A DNA stretch of 64,000 nucleotides, taken from NCBI GenBank assembly GCA_022792885.1, contig JAAWBX010000036.1, positions 124,001-188,000 of the forward strand, given 5' to 3'. Within the stretch, counting starts at the first letter, position 1. Each line of letters starts with the position of its first letter. The DNA comes from Lachnospiraceae bacterium. Its GTDB lineage: Bacteria; Bacillota; Clostridia; Lachnospirales; Lachnospiraceae. Shown piece after piece: positions 8,774-18,342 of the stretch. A program made the translations under genes and the position numbers. Under the pieces are notes generated by a model. The model did not search any database, had not been told where the DNA came from, and saw only the letters and a list, made by a program, of their open reading frames with translations.

Positions 8774-10086
8774 GCTTCCCGTCCTTTCCGATCTTCTTCT
8801 TCAAAACGCACCCGGATCGAATTGGCGTGAGCGCTTAAGCACTCCGTCTCCGCAAAAAGTTCGATTCCGGTATGAACGGCCCGCAAAGCTTCTTTTCCGT
8901 AGAAGATCACGCTGGATTTCTTGATAAAATCGTCCACCGACAGCGGAGAGAAAAAGCGGGCCGTCCCGTTGGTAGGCAATACATGATTGGGGCCCGCAAA
9001 ATAATCTCCCAGCGGTTCCGAAGAATAATCCCCCAAAAAGATCGCACCGGCATTTTGAAGCTTTGCCATGGTTTCCATGGGATTTGCCGTCATGATCTCC
9101 ACATGCTCGGAGGCAATGTCGTCCGCCAGGGAAACCGCCTCCTCCTCGTCGGAGACGACAAGAAGAAAGCCGTAATCTTCCAGGGATCTTTCCAGGATTT
9201 CCTTCCGAGGCAGAACAGACAGGAATCCGTCGATTTCTCTTTCCACCGCACGGGCAAACGCTTCCGAAGTCGTAATGAGAATCGCCGAAGCCCGCTCGTC
9301 GTGCTCCGCCTGGGAGAGCAGATCCGCCGCCGCATAGCGGGGATTGGCCCGCTCGTCCGCCAGAATCAGAATCTCGCTGGGCCCCGCGATGGAATCGATC
9401 GCCACCTGACCGAAAACCAGCTTCTTCGCCGTCGCCACATAGATATTGCCGGGCCCGACGATCTTATCCACTTTCGGGATCGTATGAGTCCCGTAAGCCA
9501 GAGCCGCCACGGCCTGAGCCCCGCCTACCTTATAAATCTCGGAAACACCGGCCGTCTTCGCCGCCGCCAGGGTTCCCGCGTTCACGCGCCCGTCCTTCCC
9601 GGCCGGCGTCACCATGACGATCCGGTTCACGCCCGCCACCTTGGCCGGCACGACATTCATTAAAGTGGAAGAAGGATAAGCCGCCTTTCCACCGGGTACA
9701 TAAACCCCCGCGCTGGCCAGGGGCGTCACGCGCTGCCCCAGCAAAACGCCGTCCGGGCGCGTGTGAAACCACCCGCTCCGCTTTTGTTTCTCATGATAAT
9801 CCGTGATATTTTCACAGGCTTTTTCCAGTACCCGCATAAACGCCGGATCCGTCTTTTGAACGGCCTCATCGATCTCCTCTTGCGTCACCCGGCAGCGCTC
9901 CGCCGTGATATCCCAGCCGTCAAACCGCTTCGTGCAGGCAAACAGCGCCTCATCGCCCTTTTCTTTTACGGTGTCCAGGATTTCCCGGACGATTTGTTCC
10001 GTCCGCTCATCGTGATTCGGACTTCGTTTTTGCAGACAGTCCAGAACTTCCGCCCTCGTCTTCGCGTTTACGTGAATGATCTTCAT
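8770..10086 (-). CDS. hisD: Histidinol dehydrogenase
   Basis: A 438-residue zinc-dependent NAD+ enzyme oxidising L-histidinol to histidine in two steps, the last reaction of the pathway. Recognisable blocks are YVPGGKAAYPSS, GPGNIYVATAKKLV, IAGPSEILI and the zinc-site region SQAEHDERA, with GPNHVLPT near the C-terminus. Length is normal. It overlaps hisG by four bases upstream and hisB by four bases downstream. Confidence 0.97.
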   Translation of the reverse strand: MKIIHVNAKTRAEVLDCLQKRSPNHDERTEQIVREILDTVKEKGDEALFACTKRFDGWDITAERCRVTQEEIDEAVQKTDPAFMRVLEKACENITDYHEKQKRSGWFHTRPDGVLLGQRVTPLASAGVYVPGGKAAYPSSTLMNVVPAKVAGVNRIVMVTPAGKDGRVNAGTLAAAKTAGVSEIYKVGGAQAVAALAYGTHTIPKVDKIVGPGNIYVATAKKLVFGQVAIDSIAGPSEILILADERANPRYAAADLLSQAEHDERASAILITTSEAFARAVEREIDGFLSVLPRKEILERSLEDYGFLLVVSDEEEAVSLADDIASEHVEIMTANPMETMAKLQNAGAIFLGDYSSEPLGDYFAGPNHVLPTNGTARFFSPLSVDDFIKKSSVIFYGKEALRAVHTGIELFAETECLSAHANSIRVRFEEEDRKGREA

Positions 10087-10736
10087 ATCGACTCCTTCTT
10101 CTCCATCAGCCGCCTCATATTTTTAATAATTTCCGAGATCCGCGCCTGTTCCATCTTTAAGCTGACCTGATTCACAACCATCCGGGCCGACAAAGGACAC
10201 ACTTCTTCCAGCACGGCCAGGCCGTTCTCCCTTAAGGTGGAACCGGTTTCCACAATATCCACGATCACTTCGCTCAAACCCACGATCGGCGCCAGTTCAA
10301 TGGAACCGTTCAGCTTAATGATCTCAACGGTCTGGTGTTTTTTATTGTAAAAATAATCTTTGGCAATATTCGGATATTTGGTGGCGACCCGGATCAGTTC
10401 ATGATGCTGTAATTTCTCCGCCGCTTTTTCGGGCCCGCAGACGCACATGCGGCATTTTCCGATATTCAGATCCAGGACTTCGTACAAATTCCGGCCCTCT
10501 TCCAGAATGGTATCTCTCCCCGCGACGCCAAGATCGGCCGCCCCATACTCCACATAGGTGGGAACGTCGTTGGCTTTCGCCAGAAAAAACTTCAGTTTCT
10601 GCTCCTCATTGACGAAAATCAGTTTTCTCGTGTTCTCGTCCGCCATCTCTTCACAGGAGATCCCGATTCGGGCAAACATCTCCATCGTCTTTTTCGCCAT
10701 CCGCCCCTTTGCCAGAGCGATCGTCAGATATCTCAT
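10083..10736 (-). CDS. hisG: ATP phosphoribosyltransferase catalytic subunit, short form
   Basis: The 217-residue short form of HisG, which catalyses the first committed step, ATP plus PRPP to phosphoribosyl-ATP. The short form lacks the C-terminal ACT-like regulatory domain and functions only with the HisZ subunit, encoded immediately upstream with no gap. Typical blocks are ALAKGRMAKKTMEM at the N-terminus, the AADLGVAGRDT substrate loop and the DIVETGSTLRENGL PRPP-binding motif. It overlaps hisD by four bases. Confidence 0.97.
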   Translation of the reverse strand: MRYLTIALAKGRMAKKTMEMFARIGISCEEMADENTRKLIFVNEEQKLKFFLAKANDVPTYVEYGAADLGVAGRDTILEEGRNLYEVLDLNIGKCRMCVCGPEKAAEKLQHHELIRVATKYPNIAKDYFYNKKHQTVEIIKLNGSIELAPIVGLSEVIVDIVETGSTLRENGLAVLEEVCPLSARMVVNQVSLKMEQARISEIIKNMRRLMEKKESI

Positions 10737-11942
10737 CTATTCTACCTCATGAAGTCCCTCTCCGTCCAGATAATAAATCCGGCGGATCTGATTATTCTCC
10801 GCGTAAACTCGATATTCCTCCAGCGTTTTGACCGAACGCTTCCGCAGCAACTGAAGATTTTCTCCTTCTCCCCTGAGCTTTTCGGCCGTCCGAATGGCCG
10901 TTTGCCGACAGTCTTTTTCATAGAGAAGAAGCGTATCCACCGTATCGGTATCCACCGGTATATTCTGTCTGGAAAGAGCCGACAGAATATTGTCCACATA
11001 CAGGCCGAAACCTACGGAAGGCGCGTCCTTTCCAAACTGGCACATCAGACGGTCGTAACGGCCGCCGCTTCCCAGCGCTTCTCCCGTCCCGTACGTAAAC
11101 GCCCGGAAAATAATCCCCGTATAATAACGATAAGTTCCCAGCATTCCCAGATCGAAGCTGACATACTGTTCCAGTCCGTAACATGTCAGGAGCTGATAAA
11201 GATTTTCCAGCCGCATCAAAGCCGCCCGGGCCGTCGGATTCTCCGTCAGTTTTTTCGCCTCGCGCACGCACTCGATCCCGCCAAACATCTGCGGGAGCTT
11301 TAAGAAGGCTTCCGAAAGCCGCCCGGGCAGTTTCCGCTTCAGGATTCTCTCCTCCACTCCGAAGAAATTTTTCTTTTCGATCAGATCTTTTAATTCCCCG
11401 GCCGTCTCCTCCCCGAACCCGGCTTCTTCCACCAGCCCCTTGAAAAATCCCACCTGTCCGATATCCACCTGAAATTCCGTCAGCCCGCACGTTTTCAAAC
11501 AGGCGATCACCAGAGCGATAACTTCCGCGTCCGCGTCGCTGGTATCGTCGCCGATGCATTCGGCGCCGGCCTGGGTCCGTTCCTTTAAGCGCCCCTGATA
11601 GCTGGAATGGTTGATGTAAGTGTTGGCAATATAACTTAAACGGACGGGGCAGGTCTCCTCCCCGTAATACTTGGAAGCACAGCGGGCGATCGGCGGCGTC
11701 ATGTCCGGCCTGAGCACCAGCGTGTTCCCTTCCCGGTCAAAAAACTTGTACATCTCCCGGCCGGCCACGCTTCCCCGCTCTTTGCTGAAAATATCGAAAA
11801 ACTCAAAAGAAGGGGTCTGAATATCAAAATACCCGTATCTTTTAAATACCCGGCGAAGCCGGTTTTCCACTTCCGTCTTCCGGTTGCATTCGCTGTTATA
11901 AATATCCCGGACTCCCTCCGGCGTATGAAGCAGTTGTTTCAT
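10737..11942 (-). CDS. hisZ: ATP phosphoribosyltransferase regulatory subunit
   Basis: A 401-residue class II aminoacyl-tRNA-synthetase-like protein, HisZ, the partner that activates short-form HisG and gives histidine feedback. The opening LHTPEGVRDIYNSEC and the motif 2-like LVLRPDMTPPIARC resemble HisRS; YTGIIFRAFTYGTGEALGSGGRYD is the histidine-pocket region. It is shorter than HisRS and lacks an obvious anticodon-binding domain. It is the first gene of the operon, with an AAGGA box before the ATG and a consensus promoter about 55 bases upstream. Confidence 0.95.
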   Translation of the reverse strand: MKQLLHTPEGVRDIYNSECNRKTEVENRLRRVFKRYGYFDIQTPSFEFFDIFSKERGSVAGREMYKFFDREGNTLVLRPDMTPPIARCASKYYGEETCPVRLSYIANTYINHSSYQGRLKERTQAGAECIGDDTSDADAEVIALVIACLKTCGLTEFQVDIGQVGFFKGLVEEAGFGEETAGELKDLIEKKNFFGVEERILKRKLPGRLSEAFLKLPQMFGGIECVREAKKLTENPTARAALMRLENLYQLLTCYGLEQYVSFDLGMLGTYRYYTGIIFRAFTYGTGEALGSGGRYDRLMCQFGKDAPSVGFGLYVDNILSALSRQNIPVDTDTVDTLLLYEKDCRQTAIRTAEKLRGEGENLQLLRKRSVKTLEEYRVYAENNQIRRIYYLDGEGLHEVE

Positions 11943-11995
11943 GCTGATCCTTTCGTCCTTTAAAGTGCTAATTCAGTATTGGAATATCAAAAGAA

Positions 11996-12024
11996 ATTAT
12001 AAAGGCATTCCCCCGATTTGTCAA
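11996..12024 (-). promoter_or_regulatory. Consensus SigA promoter of the his operon
   Basis: Minus-strand TTGACA (12019-12024) and TATAAT (11996-12001) are separated by exactly 17 bases, both boxes perfect. It lies between recU and hisZ and should drive hisZGDB-IE. I saw no T-box or attenuator in the roughly 50-base leader. Confidence 0.9.
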
Positions 12025-12029
12025 ACGCT

Positions 12030-12563
12030 TTATTCCCGGCCCTCCAGGTCCCTTTGCAGCGCTTCCAGATAATGCAAAAGCGCGTTCCCATTCGGCAAAA
12101 CCCGATATCCTTTGTCGATTTCCGCATAAGTAAAGCTTTTCCGGCCGCCTTTTAAAGCCCGGTTCCAGAAGCATAAAATATCCCGAAACGGCAGATAGTA
12201 TGTTTCGTCCAGGGAGGTATACTGAAGCAGGATAAACGCGATCCCTCCCTGCTCCTCGAAGGCTTCCATGAACGCGATCTGGTGCGCGTGAATATTTTGC
12301 AAAGGGAACGTGGTCGCCGCCGATTCCTTCGCGTCGAAACAGACGGGAATCCCCTGCACGACTCCGATATAGTCCACCGTGCTCTTCTGGTCAAAATAGG
12401 CCAGCGTAATATGCCGGCTGGCGGCGTCGATCTCCACCGGTTTGATCGGGGTCGGTATTTTCTGAATGAGGGCCAGTTTTTTATCCCGGTAGGTTTCGTT
12501 GGTGTGATTGATCAGCTCTTCCAGTGAAGAACCCCTTAACCCTCTGCTTCCCCAGGTCGACAT
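12030..12563 (-). CDS. recU: Holliday junction resolvase RecU
   Basis: A 177-residue RecU-type resolvase, the Gram-positive counterpart of RuvC that cuts four-way junctions. The motifs STVDYIGV and CFDAKES (about residues 60-80) carry the acidic and lysine residues of the nuclease-like active site. The start has a strong AAAGGAGAGG box and overlaps the 3' end of the RluA-type gene by 28 bases. In many Firmicutes recU is next to a penicillin-binding protein gene; that neighbour is absent here. Confidence 0.92.
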   Translation of the reverse strand: MSTWGSRGLRGSSLEELINHTNETYRDKKLALIQKIPTPIKPVEIDAASRHITLAYFDQKSTVDYIGVVQGIPVCFDAKESAATTFPLQNIHAHQIAFMEAFEEQGGIAFILLQYTSLDETYYLPFRDILCFWNRALKGGRKSFTYAEIDKGYRVLPNGNALLHYLEALQRDLEGRE

Positions 12564-13528
12564 ATCAAATCCTCTCCTTTAATCACACGTACCATATCCG
12601 GCGGCATGGGCGCTACGATCATCCGGCCGGCCGCTTTCGGACATTCCGGCAGATCCTTGGGCAATATCAAACGGCAGGCGTGAAGCATCTGCCGTTGTAT
12701 CCGGTACTTCTCCTTCAGCCGGCGGTTCGTCTTCGCGTCCCCGTACTTGGCGTCGCCCAAAACCGGATGTCCCAGGGAAGCCAGATGCGCGCGGATTTGA
12801 TGAGATTTCCCCGTAATCAGTTCTACCTGAACCAGCGTGCAAAAACCGTTGGACCGGAGCGGCTCGTAAGCCGTACGGATGGGATCGGCTCCGGGCGCCG
12901 GCAAAGACAAAATCTCCACCCGGTTCGTCCCTTCGTCTTTCTTAAGATAACCGTCCAACACCTGGCCTTTCGCCATATGCCCCTTGACAATACAAAAATA
13001 ATATTTATCCAGATCGCGCTCCCTAAGAAGAGCCGACATGGCCGCGAGGCCCCGGACGGTTTTCCCGCCGATCACGATCCCGCTGGTATTGCGGTCAAGA
13101 CGATTGCAGATGCCGGGTTTAAACGTCGCCAGGTTTTCCCTCGTAAGCTCCCCTTTGGCGAGAAGGTAACCGGTCAGGTATTCCACCAGCGACACGTCGT
13201 CCGGCTTCGCCTTCTGAGAAAGCATCCCGGCCGGCTTATTCAGGAAAATCACATCCTCATCTTCGTACAGCACATCCAGATTCGTAACCGGATACGAACC
13301 GTCGTCTTTTTTTTGAAATTTCTCTATCGTCTCATCCGCCAGAAAGCACCGAATCCGGTCTCCCTTTTCCAGCCTTTCGGAACCGTCCGCCTTTTTTCCG
13401 TTTAACGTGATGTTTTTCTTGCGCAGCATTTTATAAAGAAAACTCTTCGGCGCCTCGCTCATATATTTTTCCAGAAACTTAAAGAGCCTTTGTCCGGCTT
13501 CCTTCTCCTGCACGACGGTTTCTCTCAT
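12536..13528 (-). CDS. RluA-family RNA pseudouridine synthase with S4 domain
   Basis: A 330-residue pseudouridine synthase of the RluA family. An S4 RNA-binding domain occupies about residues 12-75 (FLYKMLRKKNITLNGKKA). The catalytic block is CNRLDRNTSG near residue 138, containing the essential aspartate; the more common histidine of HRLD is asparagine here, as in a Firmicutes subgroup. GKSHQIRAHLASLGHP is the second signature. The target uridine in rRNA or tRNA cannot be told from sequence. It is coupled by an ATGA overlap to the YgiQ gene upstream. Confidence 0.9.
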   Translation of the reverse strand: MRETVVQEKEAGQRLFKFLEKYMSEAPKSFLYKMLRKKNITLNGKKADGSERLEKGDRIRCFLADETIEKFQKKDDGSYPVTNLDVLYEDEDVIFLNKPAGMLSQKAKPDDVSLVEYLTGYLLAKGELTRENLATFKPGICNRLDRNTSGIVIGGKTVRGLAAMSALLRERDLDKYYFCIVKGHMAKGQVLDGYLKKDEGTNRVEILSLPAPGADPIRTAYEPLRSNGFCTLVQVELITGKSHQIRAHLASLGHPVLGDAKYGDAKTNRRLKEKYRIQRQMLHACRLILPKDLPECPKAAGRMIVAPMPPDMVRVIKGEDLICRPGEAEG

Positions 13529-15375
13529 CGCCGCTTCTCCTTCCTTCTTCCGTCAGAACGCCGTTCCTTTGCGCCCGCCCCCGGCCTGGGAGGGATCAGG
13601 CATTTGGGCCCGAAGCCGATCAGATCCTGCCTGCCCGTCCGAATCAGCGCTTCTTTCACCAGTTTATAATTCTCCGGCCTTCGATATTGAATCAAGGCCC
13701 TCTGCATGGCTTTCTCATGAGGATTCTTCGGCACATAAACCGGCTTCATATTCCTTGGGTCAAGCCCGGTAAAATACATGCAGGTGGAGACTGTGGAAGG
13801 GGTCGGATAAAAATCCTGAACCTGTTCCGGCATGTAATGCAGATCCCGGATATATTCCGCCAGACATACCGCGTCCTTCAGGGTACAGCCCGGATGAGAA
13901 GACATAAAGTAAGGAACCGTATACTGTTTCTTCCCCTCCTTCTCGTTCACCTGAAGGTAGCGTTTCCGAAAGGCTTCATAAACTTCATGCTTTGGTTTTC
14001 CCATCTTCTCAAGCACCGGTCCCGACACGTGTTCCGGCGCCACCTTTAACTGACCGCTCACGTGATAGCGGCAGAGTTCCCGCAAAAAATCATCCCCCTT
14101 CGGATCCGCCATCACATAATCAAAACGGATTCCGGAGCGGATAAAAACTTTTTTCACGCCGGGAAGTTTGCGGAGTTTGCGAAGGAGCGCCAGGTAATCT
14201 TTATGATCCACTTTTAAGTTCCGGCAGGGTTCGGGAAACAGACACGAACGGCCTTTGCACACGCCTTCCTTTTTCTGCTTCTCGCAGGAAGGAAAACGAA
14301 AGTTCGCCGTGGGGCCTCCCACATCGTGAATATATCCCTTAAAGTCCGGATCCTGCGTGAAAAGACCTGCCTCTTCCAGCAAAGATTCATGGCTTCTGGC
14401 CTGAAGCCGCCTGCCCTGATGAAAGGTCAGCGCACAGAAATTACAGCTCCCGAAGCACCCCCGGTTCCCCGTCAGGCTGAACTTCACCTCCGAAACGGCC
14501 GGAACCCCTCCGGCCGCTTCATAAGAAGGATGATATGTGCGCTCATAGGGCAGGCGGTAAATATCGTCCAGCTCCGTCTGCGTTAAGGGCCCGGCCGCCG
14601 GATTCTGGACGATATACAGATGATCGTTGTATTTTTCCACCAGCCGGCGGCCGGAAACCGGATCCGTGTTCGCATATTGAATTCCGAAAGATCTGGCGTA
14701 CATCTCCTTCGAGGCGGCGCACGCCTCATAAGAAGGGAGCGTGACGGCGTCGTAAATTCCCTCCGTCGACCGGGAGGCATATACGGTTCCGTTGATAAAC
14801 GTAATATCCCGAATCGCCAGGCCGCTGTCCAAAGCTTCGGCGATCTCCACGATGGAACGCTCCCCCATCCCGTAGCTTAAAAGATCTGCCTGAGAATCCA
14901 CCAGGATCGAATGCTTCATCCGGTCGGACCAATAATCGTAATGGGCCAGACGTCTTAAACTGGCCTCGATTCCGCCGATCACGATCGGCACCTGCTTGTA
15001 AACCCGGCGAATCAACTGGCAGTAAACGACCGTCGCATAATCCGGCCGTTTCCCCGTCGCACCCCCGGGCGTAAAAGAGTCCGTATTGCGGCGTTTTTTT
15101 GATACCGTGTAATGATTCACCATCGAATCCATATTGCCGGCGCTTACCAGAAAAGCCAGCCTGGGCCGGCCAAATTCCCGGATACTTCCTTCGTCTTTCC
15201 AGTCCGGCTGAGACAAAATCGCCACGCGGTAACCCCGGCTTTCCAGAACGCGGCTGATAATGGCATGTCCGAAAGACGGATGATCCACATAGGCGTCCCC
15301 GATCACATATACGAAATCCGGCTGCTGCCAGCCCCGCTCTTCCATCTCTTTCCCTGTCGTCGGTAAAAAACTCAT
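13525..15375 (-). CDS. YgiQ-family radical SAM protein
   Basis: A 616-residue YgiQ-type radical SAM protein of unknown function. It opens with a conserved N-terminal domain (FLPTTGKEMEERGW, YVDHPSFGHAIISR) and has the cluster motif CFGSCNFC near residue 312, then DVGGPTANFR and the C-terminal VQDFYPTPSTVSTCMYFTG. I place the start at 15375: the ATG overlaps the stop of the HAD gene as ATGA and has GGGGGAG upstream, whereas the open frame extends five codons further. It overlaps the next gene by ATGA too. Confidence 0.9.
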   Translation of the reverse strand: MSFLPTTGKEMEERGWQQPDFVYVIGDAYVDHPSFGHAIISRVLESRGYRVAILSQPDWKDEGSIREFGRPRLAFLVSAGNMDSMVNHYTVSKKRRNTDSFTPGGATGKRPDYATVVYCQLIRRVYKQVPIVIGGIEASLRRLAHYDYWSDRMKHSILVDSQADLLSYGMGERSIVEIAEALDSGLAIRDITFINGTVYASRSTEGIYDAVTLPSYEACAASKEMYARSFGIQYANTDPVSGRRLVEKYNDHLYIVQNPAAGPLTQTELDDIYRLPYERTYHPSYEAAGGVPAVSEVKFSLTGNRGCFGSCNFCALTFHQGRRLQARSHESLLEEAGLFTQDPDFKGYIHDVGGPTANFRFPSCEKQKKEGVCKGRSCLFPEPCRNLKVDHKDYLALLRKLRKLPGVKKVFIRSGIRFDYVMADPKGDDFLRELCRYHVSGQLKVAPEHVSGPVLEKMGKPKHEVYEAFRKRYLQVNEKEGKKQYTVPYFMSSHPGCTLKDAVCLAEYIRDLHYMPEQVQDFYPTPSTVSTCMYFTGLDPRNMKPVYVPKNPHEKAMQRALIQYRRPENYKLVKEALIRTGRQDLIGFGPKCLIPPRPGAGAKERRSDGRRKEKRR

Positions 15376-16049
15376 CCGTCTCCCCCGCATTCTTCCGCCA
15401 AAAGCTCCCGGAAATCCCGGATAAAACCATCCGCCATCCGTCTTTTTTCTTCTTCCATCCGGTCCGAAAACGCGTCCGCTACGGCGAACACCGTCATGCC
15501 GGCCCGCTTTCCCGCCAGGATTCCCGCCGGCAGATCCTCAAATACCAGACAATCCGACGGATCCGTCGAAAGCTTTCTCGCAGCCGTCAGGTACACGTCC
15601 GGATTCGGCTTCCCGGCTTTCACCTCGTCGGCCGTCACCAGCGCCTGAAAAGTATCCGAAAACCCGTGACGCATCAGAGCCGCCCGGGCCAGTTCCTGCG
15701 AATTGCTGGTGGCGATTCCCAGCCGATACCCCTTTTTTTCCAGCCATTCGATAAAGACGGCCGCCCCCGGCTTCAGCGAAAGCTCATAGCGATATTTTTG
15801 ATAACTCATCCGGTGCCAGACCGCCTGAATCTCTTCCAGAGTCATATCCAGGGAAAACGTTTTCCGGAAATAGGCGGCCACCTCGGCAAATCCCATCCCC
15901 TCGATGTCCCGCTGCAGATCCGGCGGCAGAGGGATCCCGCGTTCTCCCAGGAAAGCGACGTCGATCTCGTGCCACATTCCCATGGAATCCACCAGCGTCC
16001 CGTCCAGATCAAAGATTACGGCCTTTTTTTTCTTCAGTATCCGATTCAT
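15372..16049 (-). CDS. HAD-superfamily hydrolase (beta-phosphoglucomutase/GS1-like)
   Basis: A 225-residue HAD phosphatase. Motif I is FDLDGTLVDS near the N-terminus, motif II is ATSNSQ, and motif III/IV cover KAGKPNPDVY and VFEDLPAGILAGKRAG, together typical of subfamily I enzymes with an alpha-helical cap. Substrate cannot be assigned. The start at 16049 is preferred because of GGAGG five bases upstream and an ATGA overlap with the methyltransferase stop; the open frame allows four more codons. Confidence 0.88.
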   Translation of the reverse strand: MNRILKKKKAVIFDLDGTLVDSMGMWHEIDVAFLGERGIPLPPDLQRDIEGMGFAEVAAYFRKTFSLDMTLEEIQAVWHRMSYQKYRYELSLKPGAAVFIEWLEKKGYRLGIATSNSQELARAALMRHGFSDTFQALVTADEVKAGKPNPDVYLTAARKLSTDPSDCLVFEDLPAGILAGKRAGMTVFAVADAFSDRMEEEKRRMADGFIRDFRELLAEECGGDG

Positions 16050-17455
16050 TGCCACCTCCATCCGACTTCATACTTATTCTTTAACCGTTTCCCCTCGCGC
16101 CTGGCAAAGCCCAGCGCAAAACCGTCCGCGCAAACCAGGCACCATCCGTCTTCTCCGGCCTGTAAAGCCCCGTCCGCCTCTATCGTCTCCCCTTTCAGAT
16201 AGCGCAAAACACGTCCGTCCTCCCACGCAAAAGAAACCCAGTTGGGAAACGTCCCGGCCGAAAGGCGCATGGCCAATGCCTGCGACGGATAAAAACGTCC
16301 CTTTTTCTCTTCCCCCAGATATAAACCGGTGCGAAGGTAGCGGATCCCGGTTTTTATCTCGCTGCCCTCCGGCAGATAATACCAGGCGGTATCCTTCGCA
16401 TAAAAAGTCCCGCGGGAAACGTCCATCCCCGTACCGTTGAGAAATTCCCGAAGAACCCCGAAACCCTTGCCGGGATTCTCCGAAAGCCGCGTTCTTTTTT
16501 TATCCGGACGCTCTTTCGCAAAAACCGGCCCTTCGCCCGGCCGTTTCAACAGTGAGAGAAAATGCCCTTCCCCCTGCAAAAGATGCGGGAACAGCCGGTA
16601 CCCTTCGTCGGTCTTTACGAAACCTTCCGGCAGCGGACGGACTTGATCCAAAGGCACGGACAAAAGCCCCGGATACTCCTTTTTAATCCACCGGATATTC
16701 GCCTCGTTCTCCTCCTCGGAAAACGTGCAGGTAGAGTAAAGCAGGTATCCGCCCGGAGCCAGCATACGGACGGCCCGGGACAAAATTTCGCGCTGCACGG
16801 GCGCGTAGGATTCCGGTCCCCGTTCTTCCCAGCTCCGGATCAGAGAGGGATCCCTGCGAAACATTCCCTCGCCCGAGCAGGGAGCGTCCACGAGAATCCG
16901 GTCAAAACTTTCCTCAAACGCATCCGCCAGATTTTCGGGAGTCTCCGCGGTCACAAAAATATTTCCGGCTCCAAACAAGGACAGATTCTTCACAAGAGCC
17001 TTCGCCCGGGAAGCGCTGATATCGTTGGCGAGAAGAAACCCCTCTCCCAAAAGGCGTTCGGCCAGCCGGGTGCTCTTTCCGCCCGGAGCCGCGCACAGAT
17101 CAAGAACCCGCACGCCGGGCTCCACCGGAAGAAATTCCGCCGGAGCCATGGCGCTGGGCTCCTGAATATAGTACAAACCGGCATAGTAATACGGATTTTT
17201 ACTCCAGCCTTCTTTTTCCTCTATATAATAACCCGCGTCGGTCCAGGGAACCGGTTTTCCGAGCCGTTCTCTGCCCGGGAAATCTTCCCCGCAAATTTTT
17301 CCGGTATTCAGCCTGAGCCCCATATAAGGAACCGCCTGACAGGAAGCAAGAAAAGCATCCCGGTCGAATCCCGGGATGCCAAACCCCTCCTGTACCCGGG
17401 CAAGGAACGCTTCCGGAAGCTTCCCCTGCCGTCCTTCTCTCTTCTCTTCCGTCAT
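16046..17455 (-). CDS. RsmB/NOP-family rRNA cytosine-C5 methyltransferase (RsmF-like)
   Basis: A 469-residue SAM-dependent m5C methyltransferase. SAM-binding motif LDLCAAPGGKST is near residue 115, the two catalytic cysteine regions are DAPCSGEGMFRRD and STCTFSEEENE. The C-terminal third looks like the RsmF-type RNA-binding extension, so a rRNA target is likely but the exact position is not known. Sits in an ATGA-coupled chain between the RelQ-like gene and the HAD gene. Confidence 0.92.
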   Translation of the reverse strand: MTEEKREGRQGKLPEAFLARVQEGFGIPGFDRDAFLASCQAVPYMGLRLNTGKICGEDFPGRERLGKPVPWTDAGYYIEEKEGWSKNPYYYAGLYYIQEPSAMAPAEFLPVEPGVRVLDLCAAPGGKSTRLAERLLGEGFLLANDISASRAKALVKNLSLFGAGNIFVTAETPENLADAFEESFDRILVDAPCSGEGMFRRDPSLIRSWEERGPESYAPVQREILSRAVRMLAPGGYLLYSTCTFSEEENEANIRWIKKEYPGLLSVPLDQVRPLPEGFVKTDEGYRLFPHLLQGEGHFLSLLKRPGEGPVFAKERPDKKRTRLSENPGKGFGVLREFLNGTGMDVSRGTFYAKDTAWYYLPEGSEIKTGIRYLRTGLYLGEEKKGRFYPSQALAMRLSAGTFPNWVSFAWEDGRVLRYLKGETIEADGALQAGEDGWCLVCADGFALGFARREGKRLKNKYEVGWRWQ

Positions 17456-18258
17456 ACGTCCTGTATCCTGCGCTTCGCCGCCAGTTTATCCAACTGCCGG
17501 CCGAACTCCTTTAATTTTTCAAAATCGCCGGAATAAAAGATCTCATAAAATTCATTCTGGATATTCTTGACGGCGGTATCCCGCTCCGAATCCCCGCCGT
17601 GCAGATTCTGAATGTTATTTAAAATATCCCGCACGATCGCCGCCTTGTCCTGAAAATACCCCTGCGCGTCCACGACCTCCTCCCGGATATCCGACATCAC
17701 GTTATCCATCACGTAAATCGCCCGGGCCGAAGCCGCCAGACGGCCTTCCGTGATCTTCGGAAGTTCTCTCGGATATTTATAGCGAAGAGAGTGCTCAATC
17801 GTAGCCCAGAAGTCCATCGCCATCGTGCGGATCTGAATCTCAACCTGAATCTTCTGCGTTCCCCGGATCGTCTCCACCTCATACCAGATGTTCACGTGAT
17901 AGCTGCGGTAACCGCTCGGCTTCGCGTTATATACATAATCCACTTCTTCCTTCACCGTCATGTCGCTGCGATTCCGTATAATTTCCACAACTTTCTCGAT
18001 ATCTTCCACAAACTGACAAATAATCCGAATTCCGGCCAGATCATCCATCTTATCCGTCACCCGCTCCAGGGAAATCCCTTTACGGGAAGCTTTATCCAGA
18101 ATGCTGGAGATACTCTTCACCCGTCCCTGAACCCCTTCAATCGGCGAATACTTCCCCGACTGCCGATATTCCTTGATGATGTGCTTGAACTTCACGAGAA
18201 GTTCCTCCACCGCCAGTTCATAGGGCACCAGAGTATCCCGCCACAACTGTATTTCCAT
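17452..18258 (-). CDS. Small alarmone synthetase, RelQ-like GTP pyrophosphokinase
   Basis: A 268-residue single-domain (p)ppGpp synthetase without the HD hydrolase or TGS/ACT domains of Rel. Synthetase motifs include GRVKSISSILDKA, DDLAGIRIICQF, NAKPSGYRSYHV and EIQIRTMAMDFWATIEHSLRYK, covering the nucleotide- and GTP-binding residues. Such proteins make alarmones under envelope or other stress. The start at 18258 is set by AGGGAG eight bases upstream; the open frame begins 15 codons earlier. A weak promoter-like TATACT lies upstream at about 18295. It heads the ATGA-coupled chain down to the RluA-type gene. Confidence 0.9.
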   Translation of the reverse strand: MEIQLWRDTLVPYELAVEELLVKFKHIIKEYRQSGKYSPIEGVQGRVKSISSILDKASRKGISLERVTDKMDDLAGIRIICQFVEDIEKVVEIIRNRSDMTVKEEVDYVYNAKPSGYRSYHVNIWYEVETIRGTQKIQVEIQIRTMAMDFWATIEHSLRYKYPRELPKITEGRLAASARAIYVMDNVMSDIREEVVDAQGYFQDKAAIVRDILNNIQNLHGGDSERDTAVKNIQNEFYEIFYSGDFEKLKEFGRQLDKLAAKRRIQDV

Positions 18259-18342
18259 AACCGTTTCTCCCTTTCCTTGCTCCTGTTTCTCAGTATAACA
18301 CAAACCTGAGTTTCTGAAAAGAAGATTCCGCCCGCCTCAAGT

